Shown: positions 26,825 to 36,103 of the stretch, in pieces | Layout: the number at the start of each line of letters is the position of its first letter | How positions within the stretch are numbered: the first letter of the stretch is position 1 | Assembly (NCBI RefSeq): GCF_001971785.1 | Contig: NZ_CP019389.1 | Span: 1,003,001 to 1,067,000, forward strand | Direction of reading: 5' to 3' | Length of the DNA: 64,000 nucleotides | Source: Seonamhaeicola sp. S2-3 | GTDB lineage: Bacteria > Bacteroidota > Bacteroidia > Flavobacteriales > Flavobacteriaceae | The notes under the pieces: generated by a model | The model's database searches: none | Told to the model about the DNA's origin: nothing | Seen by the model: only the letters and a program-made list of their open reading frames with translations | Made by a program: the position numbers and the translations under genes

Positions 26825-28003
26825 ATGAAACCTGATTTGTTTGAATCTCCCGATTACTACAACCTAGACGAACTCCTTTCTGATGAACACAAACTGGTTC
26901 GTGATGCTACTAGGGCGTGGGTAAAAAGAGCGGTTTCTCCTATTATAGAAGATTATGCCCAAAAAGCAGAATTCCCAAAACAAATCATAGGTGGTTTAGC
27001 CAAAATTGGTGCTTTTGGTCCTTATATTCCTGAAGAATACGGTGGCGCAGGTTTAGATCAAATTAGCTACGGACTAATTATGCAAGAGATTGAGCGTGGC
27101 GACTCTGGAGTGCGCTCTACGGCTTCAGTACAATCTTCATTAGTAATGTATCCTATATGGAAATATGGTAATGAAACTCAACGTAAAAAATATTTACCCA
27201 AACTAGCTAGTGGAGAATGGATGGGGTGTTTTGGCTTAACAGAACCAGACCACGGAAGTAACCCTGGTGCTATGGTAACCAACTTTAAAGACAAGGGAGA
27301 CCATTACTTATTAAATGGTGCTAAAATGTGGATAAGCAATGCTCCTTTTGCGCAGATAGCAATTGTATGGGCTAAAAATGAAGAAGGTAGAATACATGGC
27401 TTAATTGTAGAACGCGGAATGGAAGGTTTTTCAACGCCAGAAACTCACAATAAATGGTCTTTACGCGCCTCTGCTACAGGCGAACTTATATTTAACAACG
27501 TAAAAGTGCCAAAAGAAAACTTATTACCTAATAAATCTGGACTTAGCGCACCATTAGGCTGTTTAGATTCTGCAAGATATGGCATTGCTTGGGGTGCTAT
27601 TGGAGCCGCTATGGATTGTTATAATACCGCACTTAAATACAGCAAAGAACGTATGCAGTTTGGCAAACCCATTGGTCAATTTCAACTACAGCAAAAAAAA
27701 TTAGCTGAAATGATTACTGAAATTACCAAAGCGCAACTACTAGCATGGAGATTAGGTGTTATGAAAAACAACAACACGGCAACTTCGGCCCAAATTTCTA
27801 TGGCTAAACGCAATAATGTAGCAATAGCTCTTAATATTGCAAGAGAAGCACGTCAAATTTTAGGAGGCATGGGAATTAGCGGTGAATATGCTATTATGCG
27901 CCACATGATGAACCTTGAAAGTGTTATTACATATGAAGGTACACATGACATTCATCTTTTAATAACCGGATTGGATATTACAGGACTAAATGCGTTTAAA
28001 TAA
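26825..28003 (+). CDS. Acyl-CoA dehydrogenase, glutaryl-CoA dehydrogenase-like
   Basis: 392 residues, all three acyl-CoA dehydrogenase domains. The FAD/substrate segment CFGLTEPDHGSNP, the LRASATGEL segment and the catalytic Glu at about 371 (ITYEGTHDIH) are present. The TYEGTHDIH form and LGCLDSARYGIAWG favour glutaryl-CoA dehydrogenase (oxidative decarboxylation to crotonyl-CoA in Lys/Trp degradation). It is monocistronic here, with no pathway partners nearby. Confidence 0.9.
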   Translation: MKPDLFESPDYYNLDELLSDEHKLVRDATRAWVKRAVSPIIEDYAQKAEFPKQIIGGLAKIGAFGPYIPEEYGGAGLDQISYGLIMQEIERGDSGVRSTASVQSSLVMYPIWKYGNETQRKKYLPKLASGEWMGCFGLTEPDHGSNPGAMVTNFKDKGDHYLLNGAKMWISNAPFAQIAIVWAKNEEGRIHGLIVERGMEGFSTPETHNKWSLRASATGELIFNNVKVPKENLLPNKSGLSAPLGCLDSARYGIAWGAIGAAMDCYNTALKYSKERMQFGKPIGQFQLQQKKLAEMITEITKAQLLAWRLGVMKNNNTATSAQISMAKRNNVAIALNIAREARQILGGMGISGEYAIMRHMMNLESVITYEGTHDIHLLITGLDITGLNAFK

Positions 28004-28105
28004 AACATTCATTTTACTTATTAATATTTCCTTATAACCAAGTTATTATCCTAATAATTTAACGATTACATGACTTTTGACAGTTTTTTTAATAAATTGT
28101 AGCTA

Positions 28106-28113
28106 TAAATTTG
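28106..28113 (+). promoter_or_regulatory. -7 element of the 28162 gene
   Basis: TAAATTTG matches TAnnTTTG and lies 48 nt before the ATG. No good -33 is at the proper spacing. Confidence 0.45.
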
Positions 28114-28161
28114 TAACACCTATTTACAAGGTATACTAGCAAATAATCAAAGCTACAAAGC

Positions 28162-31100
28162 ATGGAAGAATCAAGGAAAGACATCATTCAATTTATTAAT
28201 TTACAACTAGCCTCTATAGGACAACCTGTTTTTAAAGACAAAGAAAACAGTAAGGAAAAATTTTGTGACCCTGAATTTGAAAAAACCACAAGACCCCTTA
28301 TAATGAGTCTTAGAGAAAAGTCTAGACTTTTAGCAGACCATCTTTGTCCTGCAGACTCCAGAATTCAAGCTTTTATTGATGATTATTTAAAAGATGTTAA
28401 GGTTAACAAATCTTATAAATTACCAAACAACACCTTGATATTATCAAAAAAAGGACAAGCCAGAGAAGCTAGTTTACCACCCGATGGTGATTCTTTTGAA
28501 AGCGATTTAGTAAATTCTAAAAGATTAAAACAAGGTATTTTAAATAACCCTTTACACGATAAAAGAACTACTAAAGGAACCTTCCATATTGTTGAAGGTC
28601 CTCTTCCAGTTCCTTTAGATAAAAAAGAAGTACCCAAAGTAGTATTAGCTCACTTTTTAAATGAAGCTTTTAAACCTTCAGATGAGCTAAACACACTTCC
28701 TTTCACATCGAGCCAAGAAGAACAAGCAAAAACCATGGTTTCAATGCTTTTAAAGCCAGTGGTATGCCCAGAGGTAAAAGGCGTAATTTCTGAAAAAAGA
28801 TTAGAAGTTCGTTTCTTTGCTCCAGGATCTTTAGTGAGTAATTTAGATTTTGTTGAAAACATTTTTGGTAATGCTGGCAATCCTAATTTAGCACACAATG
28901 ATGCTGCTTTAGACCCAGAACACTGGACAGGACACACCGGATGTATAATTCTTGCTCCTCAACTATTAAAATTAAAAAAGAAAGATGTAGGCCTTCCTCA
29001 TTTTGATGATGCCACAGACCGTCAGAAAAAAGATGGTATGTGCTGGATAGATGAACACGAACTTTATAACGACGGTGGTGCTTTTAAAATTACATGTAGA
29101 GACGAAAGAGGCGTTGTAGTTACCTTAATTGCAGATAACTATTATGGCTACTCTAAAAAGGAAATTAAAACCCAAATTAGTTATTCTGCAAACCTTTATG
29201 GAATCTTAGAAGAAGAACATGCGGGTGGCGCCATAGCTTACGCAAGACGTGTTATGGGCGATACCGTTAACTGTAATGATTACAGTAAATACTACGGATT
29301 AGATCATACTTTTGAAGATGTTAAAAAACTACTAGGAGACCGCATTGAAGTAAAACCTGAAAACTATGCGATAGACAAAAAATATCCTAATATAGTTTAC
29401 ATACCAGAATCGTCATTCTTCAACACAAATACAAACAGCATAACTTGGCAATATAAAGGTAAAGAACAAAAACTAAAAATATCTCCTTACAAAACCTATA
29501 TGCACCCATCTGGAAATAAACTTAGGTTAGAAAAACATAAATCTATTGATTTATGGCGTATGATAGAAACCTACCCAGAAGGCGTATTTTGTCATAAACC
29601 TTGCACCGTTTCTGGTGGTGGAAAATCTGAGATTTCTAAATCTATGCAAAATGCTATTACATATAGCGCTTTCAATATTCATGACATAGAAGAAGACTTT
29701 AAAAAAGCCGACGAAATTATTGAATTTGATTATTCTACACGGTGGAAAGTTAAAGATCCTAACAGACCAAAATCAAGATCTTTCTTAAGTGAAAAAAGAA
29801 CTTTAGGTTCTGTTGTAAAACTGCTAACACCCTCAGAAGAAAACTCTGATGAGTTTAATGAATGGCTACGAAATATCCCTGTTCATGTGCGCTCTTTAGT
29901 TTTATTTGTAAAGCGTTTATTTAGGCAAGTTCATGGTGCCAACCTTAATTGGAAAGACATGATGACCGTAGATATTATTAATGGCGATAAAGGCACAGCA
30001 TTACTGTATAATCACACGCCTGTAGTTGGTAGTTATGTTCGTATTGGGTTTAACCAACAGGGGAACTGGATGCTAAATAAATTACGTTCAGATTTTTCAG
30101 CGTGCGAAAAAATTCAAACCGAAGATGATATTACAGCATCAATTACGCTTCCTAGAAATAAATTTAAAAATTTAAACTCAGAGTACCCTAACAAAAGCGT
30201 TAAAGTTGTAACCAACTGCGAAGCTCATTTATTCCAAAGACCAGATGAAGCTATTGTTAGAGGTTATGATAAGGGTGCAGAATTAGATATTATAACAGAT
30301 GGCAGATTTTTAACTAACTATGAAATGTTAACTAAAAAAGATGCTATTGAAATTTATGAAGACACCATAAATTACGATAAATACACGCAACCTGTTAAAG
30401 ACTTTATTAAAGAGATTATAGATAGTGATGATGAGAACATACAGTTTGTTTTACCTTCTCACCCAAGAATTGTAGAAGATGGTTTACCAACAAAAAATCC
30501 TCGTTATTTAGAACCCAACAGGTTTTATAAAGAAACCGAAGCTACTTATATTTCAGATATGGGGGTGCGTTTAAAAAGAAAAATTAAACCAGAAGACCCT
30601 GTAATACATGTTGTAAATGCCGTTTTACCTGGCAGAAGAAACAACCCTGTAGATAAAAAAGCTGGCATTAGACCTCTAGCGGTTTATAACCCTATTCACT
30701 ATCAAGAAACACCAGAATTATTTATGGATTTTATTTGTAGTTTAACAGGTAAATCGCCATCAACTACTGGTGCTGGGTCTGAAGGTGCCTTAACCAAAGC
30801 ACCGTTTAATATGTTAACACCAACAACCGATTTAAACAACGCTTTACTATCGCATATTTTAACAGAATCTAACGGGTTTAGTACCGCTGCTGGTTATATT
30901 GGTGCCGAAAATAAAATAGACCATGACGTGAGTTTGTTAATCCCTGAAATTTGGGCGAGAATGGCTCCTGAAGATAGAGATCCTAACAACTTAATTAAAA
31001 ACGGTTCTTTAGAAAAACTTGAAGATTTTGAGTATAAAGGCAAAAAAGTTTTAGCTAGTAGATTAGGTTACAGAATTACAAAAACCTTTGCTTTACTATG

Positions 31101-31614
31101 CTTAAACAGGCTGTTTGATGAACCTACAGCTGTATTTAGCGAAAGAATGCTTAAACCAGAACTTCAAGGACTGGAAGATTTTGTTGATGGTATAAACAAC
31201 ATTGTTGAAGCACAACAAAAAGTAGCCTTAAATTATTTTGAAGATGGTAGTATTGAAGCTGCTATACCACCATTAAAAATATTATTACACATAATGGCTT
31301 ACGGAAATTATGAAGGTAAAGATATTAACGATCCTGAATTACGTCAATATTTCAATAGAGACTATGTTTTAAATTCAGATTGGTACAAAGAAAGGTTAGC
31401 GCTAAAACAACAAAAAGATATTAAATATTATGGTTCTCAAATAGAATATTTAAAAGCTTTTAAAGCAGACCCAAATAATAATATTTTAGTTAAAGAATTG
31501 AACATAGAACAACGCTTAAAATCTGTTAAAAAACTATATAACAGAGTAAAATCTAAAGATTATATAAATGGGTTGGTTGGAACAATTGGAGCAGACCCTT
31601 TATTTAAAAAATGA
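28162..31614 (+). CDS. Putative PPi-type phosphoenolpyruvate carboxykinase (about 130 kDa)
   Basis: 1150 residues, no signal or membrane segment. The length and the block YNPIHYQETPELFMDFICSL continuing as TGKSPSTTGAGSEGALTKAP (about 863-882) fit my recall of the pyrophosphate-type PEPCKs of Entamoeba and propionibacteria (PEP + CO2 + Pi to oxaloacetate + PPi). A Gly-rich SGGGKSEISKS at about 483-493 may correspond to the phosphate-binding loop. The strong terminator at 31636-31676 makes it monocistronic. ATP-type pckA also occurs in this window at 53775, so this enzyme would be a second, energetically different route. Family assignment is from memory, not alignment; otherwise it is a large conserved protein of unknown function. 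Confidence 0.6.
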   Translation: MEESRKDIIQFINLQLASIGQPVFKDKENSKEKFCDPEFEKTTRPLIMSLREKSRLLADHLCPADSRIQAFIDDYLKDVKVNKSYKLPNNTLILSKKGQAREASLPPDGDSFESDLVNSKRLKQGILNNPLHDKRTTKGTFHIVEGPLPVPLDKKEVPKVVLAHFLNEAFKPSDELNTLPFTSSQEEQAKTMVSMLLKPVVCPEVKGVISEKRLEVRFFAPGSLVSNLDFVENIFGNAGNPNLAHNDAALDPEHWTGHTGCIILAPQLLKLKKKDVGLPHFDDATDRQKKDGMCWIDEHELYNDGGAFKITCRDERGVVVTLIADNYYGYSKKEIKTQISYSANLYGILEEEHAGGAIAYARRVMGDTVNCNDYSKYYGLDHTFEDVKKLLGDRIEVKPENYAIDKKYPNIVYIPESSFFNTNTNSITWQYKGKEQKLKISPYKTYMHPSGNKLRLEKHKSIDLWRMIETYPEGVFCHKPCTVSGGGKSEISKSMQNAITYSAFNIHDIEEDFKKADEIIEFDYSTRWKVKDPNRPKSRSFLSEKRTLGSVVKLLTPSEENSDEFNEWLRNIPVHVRSLVLFVKRLFRQVHGANLNWKDMMTVDIINGDKGTALLYNHTPVVGSYVRIGFNQQGNWMLNKLRSDFSACEKIQTEDDITASITLPRNKFKNLNSEYPNKSVKVVTNCEAHLFQRPDEAIVRGYDKGAELDIITDGRFLTNYEMLTKKDAIEIYEDTINYDKYTQPVKDFIKEIIDSDDENIQFVLPSHPRIVEDGLPTKNPRYLEPNRFYKETEATYISDMGVRLKRKIKPEDPVIHVVNAVLPGRRNNPVDKKAGIRPLAVYNPIHYQETPELFMDFICSLTGKSPSTTGAGSEGALTKAPFNMLTPTTDLNNALLSHILTESNGFSTAAGYIGAENKIDHDVSLLIPEIWARMAPEDRDPNNLIKNGSLEKLEDFEYKGKKVLASRLGYRITKTFALLCLNRLFDEPTAVFSERMLKPELQGLEDFVDGINNIVEAQQKVALNYFEDGSIEAAIPPLKILLHIMAYGNYEGKDINDPELRQYFNRDYVLNSDWYKERLALKQQKDIKYYGSQIEYLKAFKADPNNNILVKELNIEQRLKSVKKLYNRVKSKDYINGLVGTIGADPLFKK

Positions 31615-31635
31615 GTACGTTTTTCATATATTGTT

Positions 31636-31676
31636 GCAAAAAAATCTTAGTTAATAATTAGCTAAGGTTTTTTTGC
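31636..31676 (+). terminator. Terminator after the PPi-PEPCK-like gene
   Basis: GCAAAAAAATCTTAG (31636-31650) and CTAAGGTTTTTTTGC (31662-31676) form a 15-bp stem with one G-T pair. Confidence 0.85.
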
Positions 31677-31703
31677 TTGTAAAACGGCCTTACTATACAT
31701 TTG
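31672..31703 (+). promoter_or_regulatory. Promoter of the Cys-rich small protein / copper receptor unit
   Basis: -33 TTTG (31672-31675), a 20-nt spacer and -7 TACATTTG (31696-31703). It overlaps the 3' arm of the preceding terminator. The predicted transcript start lies about 10 nt before the TTG start codon at 31720. Confidence 0.6.
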
Positions 31704-31719
31704 TAAAAACTAAACTAAG

Positions 31720-32088
31720 TTGACAAAAGCCACAGCCATATTCTTTGTTTTCTTGTATATGCTAGCTATGTTAAGACCTATTCAACCCTGTATTGAATAT
31801 CTGCTTAATCAAGACTATATTGCTGAGTTTTTATGTGTTAATAAAGACAAACCCGAGCTACAGTGTAACGGAAAATGCCACCTGGCAAAAGAGCTAAAAA
31901 AACAGCAACAACAAGAGCCCTTAACCACGCTATCCGTTTATATGGAAAATTATCCTATTGGTTTTGTTAACATTCTAAACATATCTAAAAGCACTGTAAT
32001 TACTTTAAAAAAGGAACACTTTTTTTATTACAAAAACCTTTATAATTTCAATATAAAGAAATCTATTTTTCAACCTCCAATTATATAG
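31720..32088 (+). CDS. Small Cys-containing membrane protein, likely copper-uptake partner
   Basis: 122 residues from a TTG start; the ATG at 31759 would cut into the hydrophobic helix at residues 5-22. After the helix come Cys24, Cys39, Cys49 and Cys53 in EFLCVNKDKPELQCNGKCHL. This Cys block recurs in short flavobacterial proteins, as far as I recall. The rest is polar (KKQQQQEP) and probably periplasmic. The next gene, 93 bp on, encodes a copper-type TonB receptor, so metal handling by the four Cys is a reasonable inference. No biochemical role is established to my knowledge. Confidence 0.65.
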   Translation: MTKATAIFFVFLYMLAMLRPIQPCIEYLLNQDYIAEFLCVNKDKPELQCNGKCHLAKELKKQQQQEPLTTLSVYMENYPIGFVNILNISKSTVITLKKEHFFYYKNLYNFNIKKSIFQPPII

Positions 32089-32101
32089 TTTAAAATACTT
32101 A

Positions 32102-32144
32102 TTAAGTATAAAAAAGCATTGTTTAAACATAATGCTATACTTAA
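32102..32144. repeat. Intercistronic cruciform between the small protein and the receptor
   Basis: TTAAGTATA (32102-32110) pairs perfectly with TATACTTAA (32136-32144). Inside, GCATT (32116-32120) pairs with AATGC (32131-32135). There is no T tract directly after it, so it is not a standard terminator. Confidence 0.6.
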
Positions 32145-32181
32145 ACAAAAAGCACTTTTTAACATTTTTAAACTATTATAA

Positions 32182-34266
32182 ATGAAATTACACATATCCT
32201 TATGGCTGTGTGTGTTATCTGTTTGTGTATCATTTTCTCAAACACAAAAAGATACTACCCACACAAATAGAACGCAATTACCAGAAGTAATTGTAACAGG
32301 AAACACGAATACAGACCCTACTTTTAATACTGTAAAAAACGACTATCAAAAAAAAGGAACACAACCTAAAAATGTAGCCGACTTATTTTCAGAAATTAAT
32401 GGCTTTTCGGCAATTAAACGCGGTAACTATGCTATAGACCCTGTATTTAGGGCTTCGGCTTATGAACAACTAAATGTAATGTATGATGGTGGCACAAAAG
32501 CGGTACATGCTTGTCCAAACCGTATGGATCCAATAACTACCCATGTTATTCCAGAAGAAATTGAAAAAATTGAAGTTGTTAAAGGTCCTTATACTGTAAG
32601 ATACGGTGCTACTTTTGGTGGTATTGTAAATATGGTAACCAAAGACCCTAATAAGCTTGAAAAAGGGCTTCATGGCAAAACCTCTGTAGGCTATGAAACC
32701 AACGGAAATGCCTTGGTTAGCTTAATTCAACTACAACACGTCTCAAACAAATTTAATGTAACTGGTAACGTTGGATATAGAGATTTTGATGATTATGAAG
32801 ATGGCAATAACAATACTATTCCATCAGCCTTCAGAAGTACAGATTACGGCTTAAAACTTGGGTATAACCTCTCTGAAAATCAATACATACAAGCACATTG
32901 GCGTCAATCGTTTGGTAGAGACACTAAACACGCTGCATTACAAATGGATACCGAGTTTGATAATAGCTCAATAGCATCTCTAGATTACAAGGCAGAAAAT
33001 ATTAGCAACAACTTAAAAGACATAACTGCTAAAGCCTTTTATAGCTACGTAGATCATTTAATGACCAATGAAAACAGACCTAATTTTAATATGGTTTTTG
33101 CTTCATCGCCAGTAACATCAACAACCATAGGTGGTAAAGTAGAAACGCATTGGTTATTTAACCAACTAAACTTATATACTGGAGCAGATGTTAACCTTAT
33201 TAGTAGAGAAGGCAACCGTACACGTACCATTAAAATGATGAATGGTAATATGCTAGATACCCCTGTTGTTATACAAGATAAAATTTGGCAAGATGCTGAA
33301 TTAAATGACATTGGTGTATTTACAGAAGCCAACTATCAAATTAACAAAACTACATTTACTGCGGGCATAAGAGTAGATTTTGTAAATGCTGATGCTAAAG
33401 ATTTAGAAGATGATTTTGCCTTGTATTATGGCAACAACGTAAGTAAAAGTGAAACCAATGTAAGCGGAACCATATCATTAAAACATAAAATAACACCAAA
33501 AGCAATACTTGAATTTGCATATGGTAGAGGCGTTAGAACCGCAAATATGGCAGAACGCTATATAAACCATTTTTCGGTAGGGCAAGACAGTTACGAATAT
33601 TTAGGAAATCCGTTCCTTAAACCAGAAATAAACAATCAATTTGAAATTGGTTTTAAAGGATATTCAAAACTTAACAACGTTAATAATTTCAGCTACCAAT
33701 TTTCTGCTTTTTATAGTGTATATGATAATTATATATCGGCAGTGGTAGATCCTAGCATTCCAAGAAAATTCATGCCAACTGAAGAACCTTTATACACCAA
33801 AGTATTCACCAACATTGATGATGCTTATAAAACAGGATTTGAGTTTATGGTTAGGTTTAACATTTTAAAAGATTATTATTTACAAAACGAATCGGCTTAT
33901 GTAAGAACCAAGAATAAAGATTTTGGAGAATCTTTACCTTTAAATCCGCCATTTAGCTCATCATTCTCTATTGGTATAGAAAAAGCATTGTATTGGGCTA
34001 AAGCACAGTACAACATAACTTCAAAGCAGTCTCATATTGCACCATCATTTGGAGAAACCGAAACTGCTGGCTATGAAACTTTTGACGTTAAAATGGGTGC
34101 CACCCTATTTAAAAATTTCACGCTGGGCGTTGCTTGTTTAAACTTATTTGATGAAACCTACACCAATCATCTAAACTTTTCATACAGAAATCAAGCAGAT
34201 TTTGACATGAGTCCTATAACAGAACCTGGACGTAATTTCACTGCTTTCTTACAATATAAATTCTAA
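32182..34266 (+). CDS. TonB-dependent copper receptor, OprC/NosA-like
   Basis: 694 residues. Signal peptide to about residue 20 (CVSFSQ), a TonB-box-like PEVIVTG at 34-40, a plug to about 160, then a 22-strand barrel ending in Phe (NFTAFLQYKF). The plug carries HACPNRMDP with Cys111 and Met115, the CxxxM half of the OprC copper site. A barrel segment carries VDHLMTN with His292 and Met294, the HxM half. In OprC these four ligands bind copper at the extracellular face. The upstream small Cys protein is probably co-transcribed. Copper specificity is inferred from these ligands. Confidence 0.85.
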   Translation: MKLHISLWLCVLSVCVSFSQTQKDTTHTNRTQLPEVIVTGNTNTDPTFNTVKNDYQKKGTQPKNVADLFSEINGFSAIKRGNYAIDPVFRASAYEQLNVMYDGGTKAVHACPNRMDPITTHVIPEEIEKIEVVKGPYTVRYGATFGGIVNMVTKDPNKLEKGLHGKTSVGYETNGNALVSLIQLQHVSNKFNVTGNVGYRDFDDYEDGNNNTIPSAFRSTDYGLKLGYNLSENQYIQAHWRQSFGRDTKHAALQMDTEFDNSSIASLDYKAENISNNLKDITAKAFYSYVDHLMTNENRPNFNMVFASSPVTSTTIGGKVETHWLFNQLNLYTGADVNLISREGNRTRTIKMMNGNMLDTPVVIQDKIWQDAELNDIGVFTEANYQINKTTFTAGIRVDFVNADAKDLEDDFALYYGNNVSKSETNVSGTISLKHKITPKAILEFAYGRGVRTANMAERYINHFSVGQDSYEYLGNPFLKPEINNQFEIGFKGYSKLNNVNNFSYQFSAFYSVYDNYISAVVDPSIPRKFMPTEEPLYTKVFTNIDDAYKTGFEFMVRFNILKDYYLQNESAYVRTKNKDFGESLPLNPPFSSSFSIGIEKALYWAKAQYNITSKQSHIAPSFGETETAGYETFDVKMGATLFKNFTLGVACLNLFDETYTNHLNFSYRNQADFDMSPITEPGRNFTAFLQYKF

Positions 34267-34290
34267 AACCTTTTTTGTCCCTCTCAATTT

Positions 34291-34320
34291 TAAAAGCGTT
34301 TCATTTTGAAACGCTTTTTT
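34291..34320 (+). terminator. Terminator after the copper receptor
   Basis: AAAAGCGTTTC (34292-34302) / GAAACGCTTTT (34308-34318) followed by more T. It covers the TTG at 34306 that opens the next frame, which argues against that TTG as the start. Confidence 0.8.
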
Positions 34321-34335
34321 GTTTACTTTTACTTC

Positions 34336-35232
34336 ATGTTTTCATCAAAAAAACGATTAAATCGTGCCTATAATAACGCCAAAGTTATTGACTTTGACGA
34401 CGATAGTAAATTCATCCTTTTTAGTGATTGCCACCGCGGTGATAATAGTTTTGCAGATGATTTTGCCAATAACCGTAATATTTACTACCATGCTTTAAAA
34501 TACTATTACACCGAAGGTTTTCAATATTGCGAACTGGGTGATGGCGATGAACTTTGGGAAAACATTTCATTTACCTCTATTTTAAATGCTCATAAAAACG
34601 TTTATATGCTTATGAAGCAATTTCATAAGGAAAACAAACTACATATGATATGGGGTAATCATGATATGGTTTACAGAAACCCTAATTATGTAAAAAAACA
34701 TTTATCAACCTATTTTGACCCTAAAATAGGTGAAGACGTTGAGCTTTTTAAGGACATTACATATCACGAAGGAATAATACTAAAGCATTGCAGAACCGAG
34801 CAAGAACTATTTTTAACCCATGGCCATCAAGCCGATTGGTGGAACTTTCTCTTTTGGAAATGGAGTAGATTTTTAGTGCGTATTCTATGGAAACCTTTAA
34901 ACGTCATGGGAATTGCAGACCCAACAAGTCCTGCAAAGAACTATACCGAATTAATAAAAATTGAAAAACGCGCCAAAAAATGGATTGCAGAAAATAACAA
35001 TTTACTTACTATTTTCGGACACACCCATCGACCGCGTTTTCCTAAACCTGGAGATATTGCCTTTTTTAACGATGGCAGTTGCGTTCACCCACGAAGCATT
35101 ACAGGTTTAGAAATTGAAAACGGCGCCATATCATTAATTAAATGGCATATAGCCACAAAAGATGATGGCACCTTACAAATTATTAGAACCCTACTAGAAG
35201 GCCCTGTTAAGTTGATGGATTACAATACTTAA
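34336..35232 (+). CDS. Calcineurin-like metallophosphoesterase
   Basis: 298 residues from ATG 34336. The open frame extends to a TTG at 34306, but that codon lies within the terminator stem of the previous gene. Metal and catalytic motifs are in order: FSDCHRGD, GDGDELWE, GNHD, THGHQADW and GHTHRPRF, followed by NDGSC. The substrate is unknown; family members include UDP-diacylglucosamine hydrolases and protein phosphatases. It is 2 bp ahead of the DUF1853 gene and probably forms an operon with it. Confidence 0.88.
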   Translation: MFSSKKRLNRAYNNAKVIDFDDDSKFILFSDCHRGDNSFADDFANNRNIYYHALKYYYTEGFQYCELGDGDELWENISFTSILNAHKNVYMLMKQFHKENKLHMIWGNHDMVYRNPNYVKKHLSTYFDPKIGEDVELFKDITYHEGIILKHCRTEQELFLTHGHQADWWNFLFWKWSRFLVRILWKPLNVMGIADPTSPAKNYTELIKIEKRAKKWIAENNNLLTIFGHTHRPRFPKPGDIAFFNDGSCVHPRSITGLEIENGAISLIKWHIATKDDGTLQIIRTLLEGPVKLMDYNT

Positions 35233-35234
35233 TC

Positions 35235-36029
35235 ATGTTACAAAAACGATATGAAGGCTTTTTAAAAACACCTGTTTTATGGCAAAATAATGTTGTGCTT
35301 AACTTACAACAATTTGAAATTGAAACTACCACAAATAACATTAACATAAATGTTGATGATAAACTGCGTTTAGGAAAATATATTGAACGTTTTGTGTCTT
35401 TTGAATTACAACAACAAAACAATATTTCAATTCTAGCAGAAAACATTCAAATTCAACAAAACAAAATTACTTTAGGTGAATTAGATTGTTTGATACTAAA
35501 AAACGACACCCCCATTCATTTAGAAATTATTTACAAGTTTTATTTGTATGATGAAACCGTAGGAAATACAGAAACAGACCATTTTATTGGTCCTAACAGA
35601 AAAGATTCACTTATTGAAAAGTTAATTAAATTAAAAGAAAAACAACTGCCTCTACTCCATTCTGAAGCTTGTAAACCATATTTAGACAATCTTGGTTTAA
35701 ACGCAAAAACCATCTCACAACAAGTGTATTTTAAGGCGCAATTATTTCTACCTTATAACAACCAAAATATTCAGCTAAAAACACTAAACAACCAATGCAT
35801 TTCTGGATATTACATTTCAATAAACACTATTATTAATTTTAAAGATTGTAAGTTTTTCATTCCTAATAAAAAAGATTGGTTAATTACACCACACCCCAAC
35901 GTAGCTTGGTTAAATTTTGTAACGTTTAGTTCTTTGGCTTTAGAATACCTAGATCAGAAATATTCAACTTTATTTTGGTTAAAATTTAAAAACGGAATTA
36001 TAAAAAAAATGTTCCTAGTTTGGTGGTAA
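35235..36029 (+). CDS. DUF1853 family protein
   Basis: 264 residues. Family hallmarks are LGKYIERFVSFEL, a nuclease-like GELDCLILKNDTPIHLEIIY and TDHFIGPNRKDSLIEKL. The acidic ExDxxL...HLExxxK-like pattern recalls PD-(D/E)XK folds, though no nuclease activity is established. Its start follows the phosphoesterase stop by 2 bp. The two may act together, but the role is unknown. Confidence 0.82.
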   Translation: MLQKRYEGFLKTPVLWQNNVVLNLQQFEIETTTNNININVDDKLRLGKYIERFVSFELQQQNNISILAENIQIQQNKITLGELDCLILKNDTPIHLEIIYKFYLYDETVGNTETDHFIGPNRKDSLIEKLIKLKEKQLPLLHSEACKPYLDNLGLNAKTISQQVYFKAQLFLPYNNQNIQLKTLNNQCISGYYISINTIINFKDCKFFIPNKKDWLITPHPNVAWLNFVTFSSLALEYLDQKYSTLFWLKFKNGIIKKMFLVWW

Positions 36030-36043
36030 ACTAAGAACATTTT
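36006..36043 (+). terminator. Terminator overlapping the DUF1853 stop
   Basis: AAAATGTTC (36006-36014) / GAACATTTT (36035-36043) with inner AGTTT/AAACT and loop GGTGGT. It could also serve the convergent ferritin gene. Confidence 0.75.
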
Positions 36044-36103
36044 AAATGCTTAAACAACACTTCTACTGCAATTAATGCAATAGCTATGTATTTTTTATTT
36101 GTT

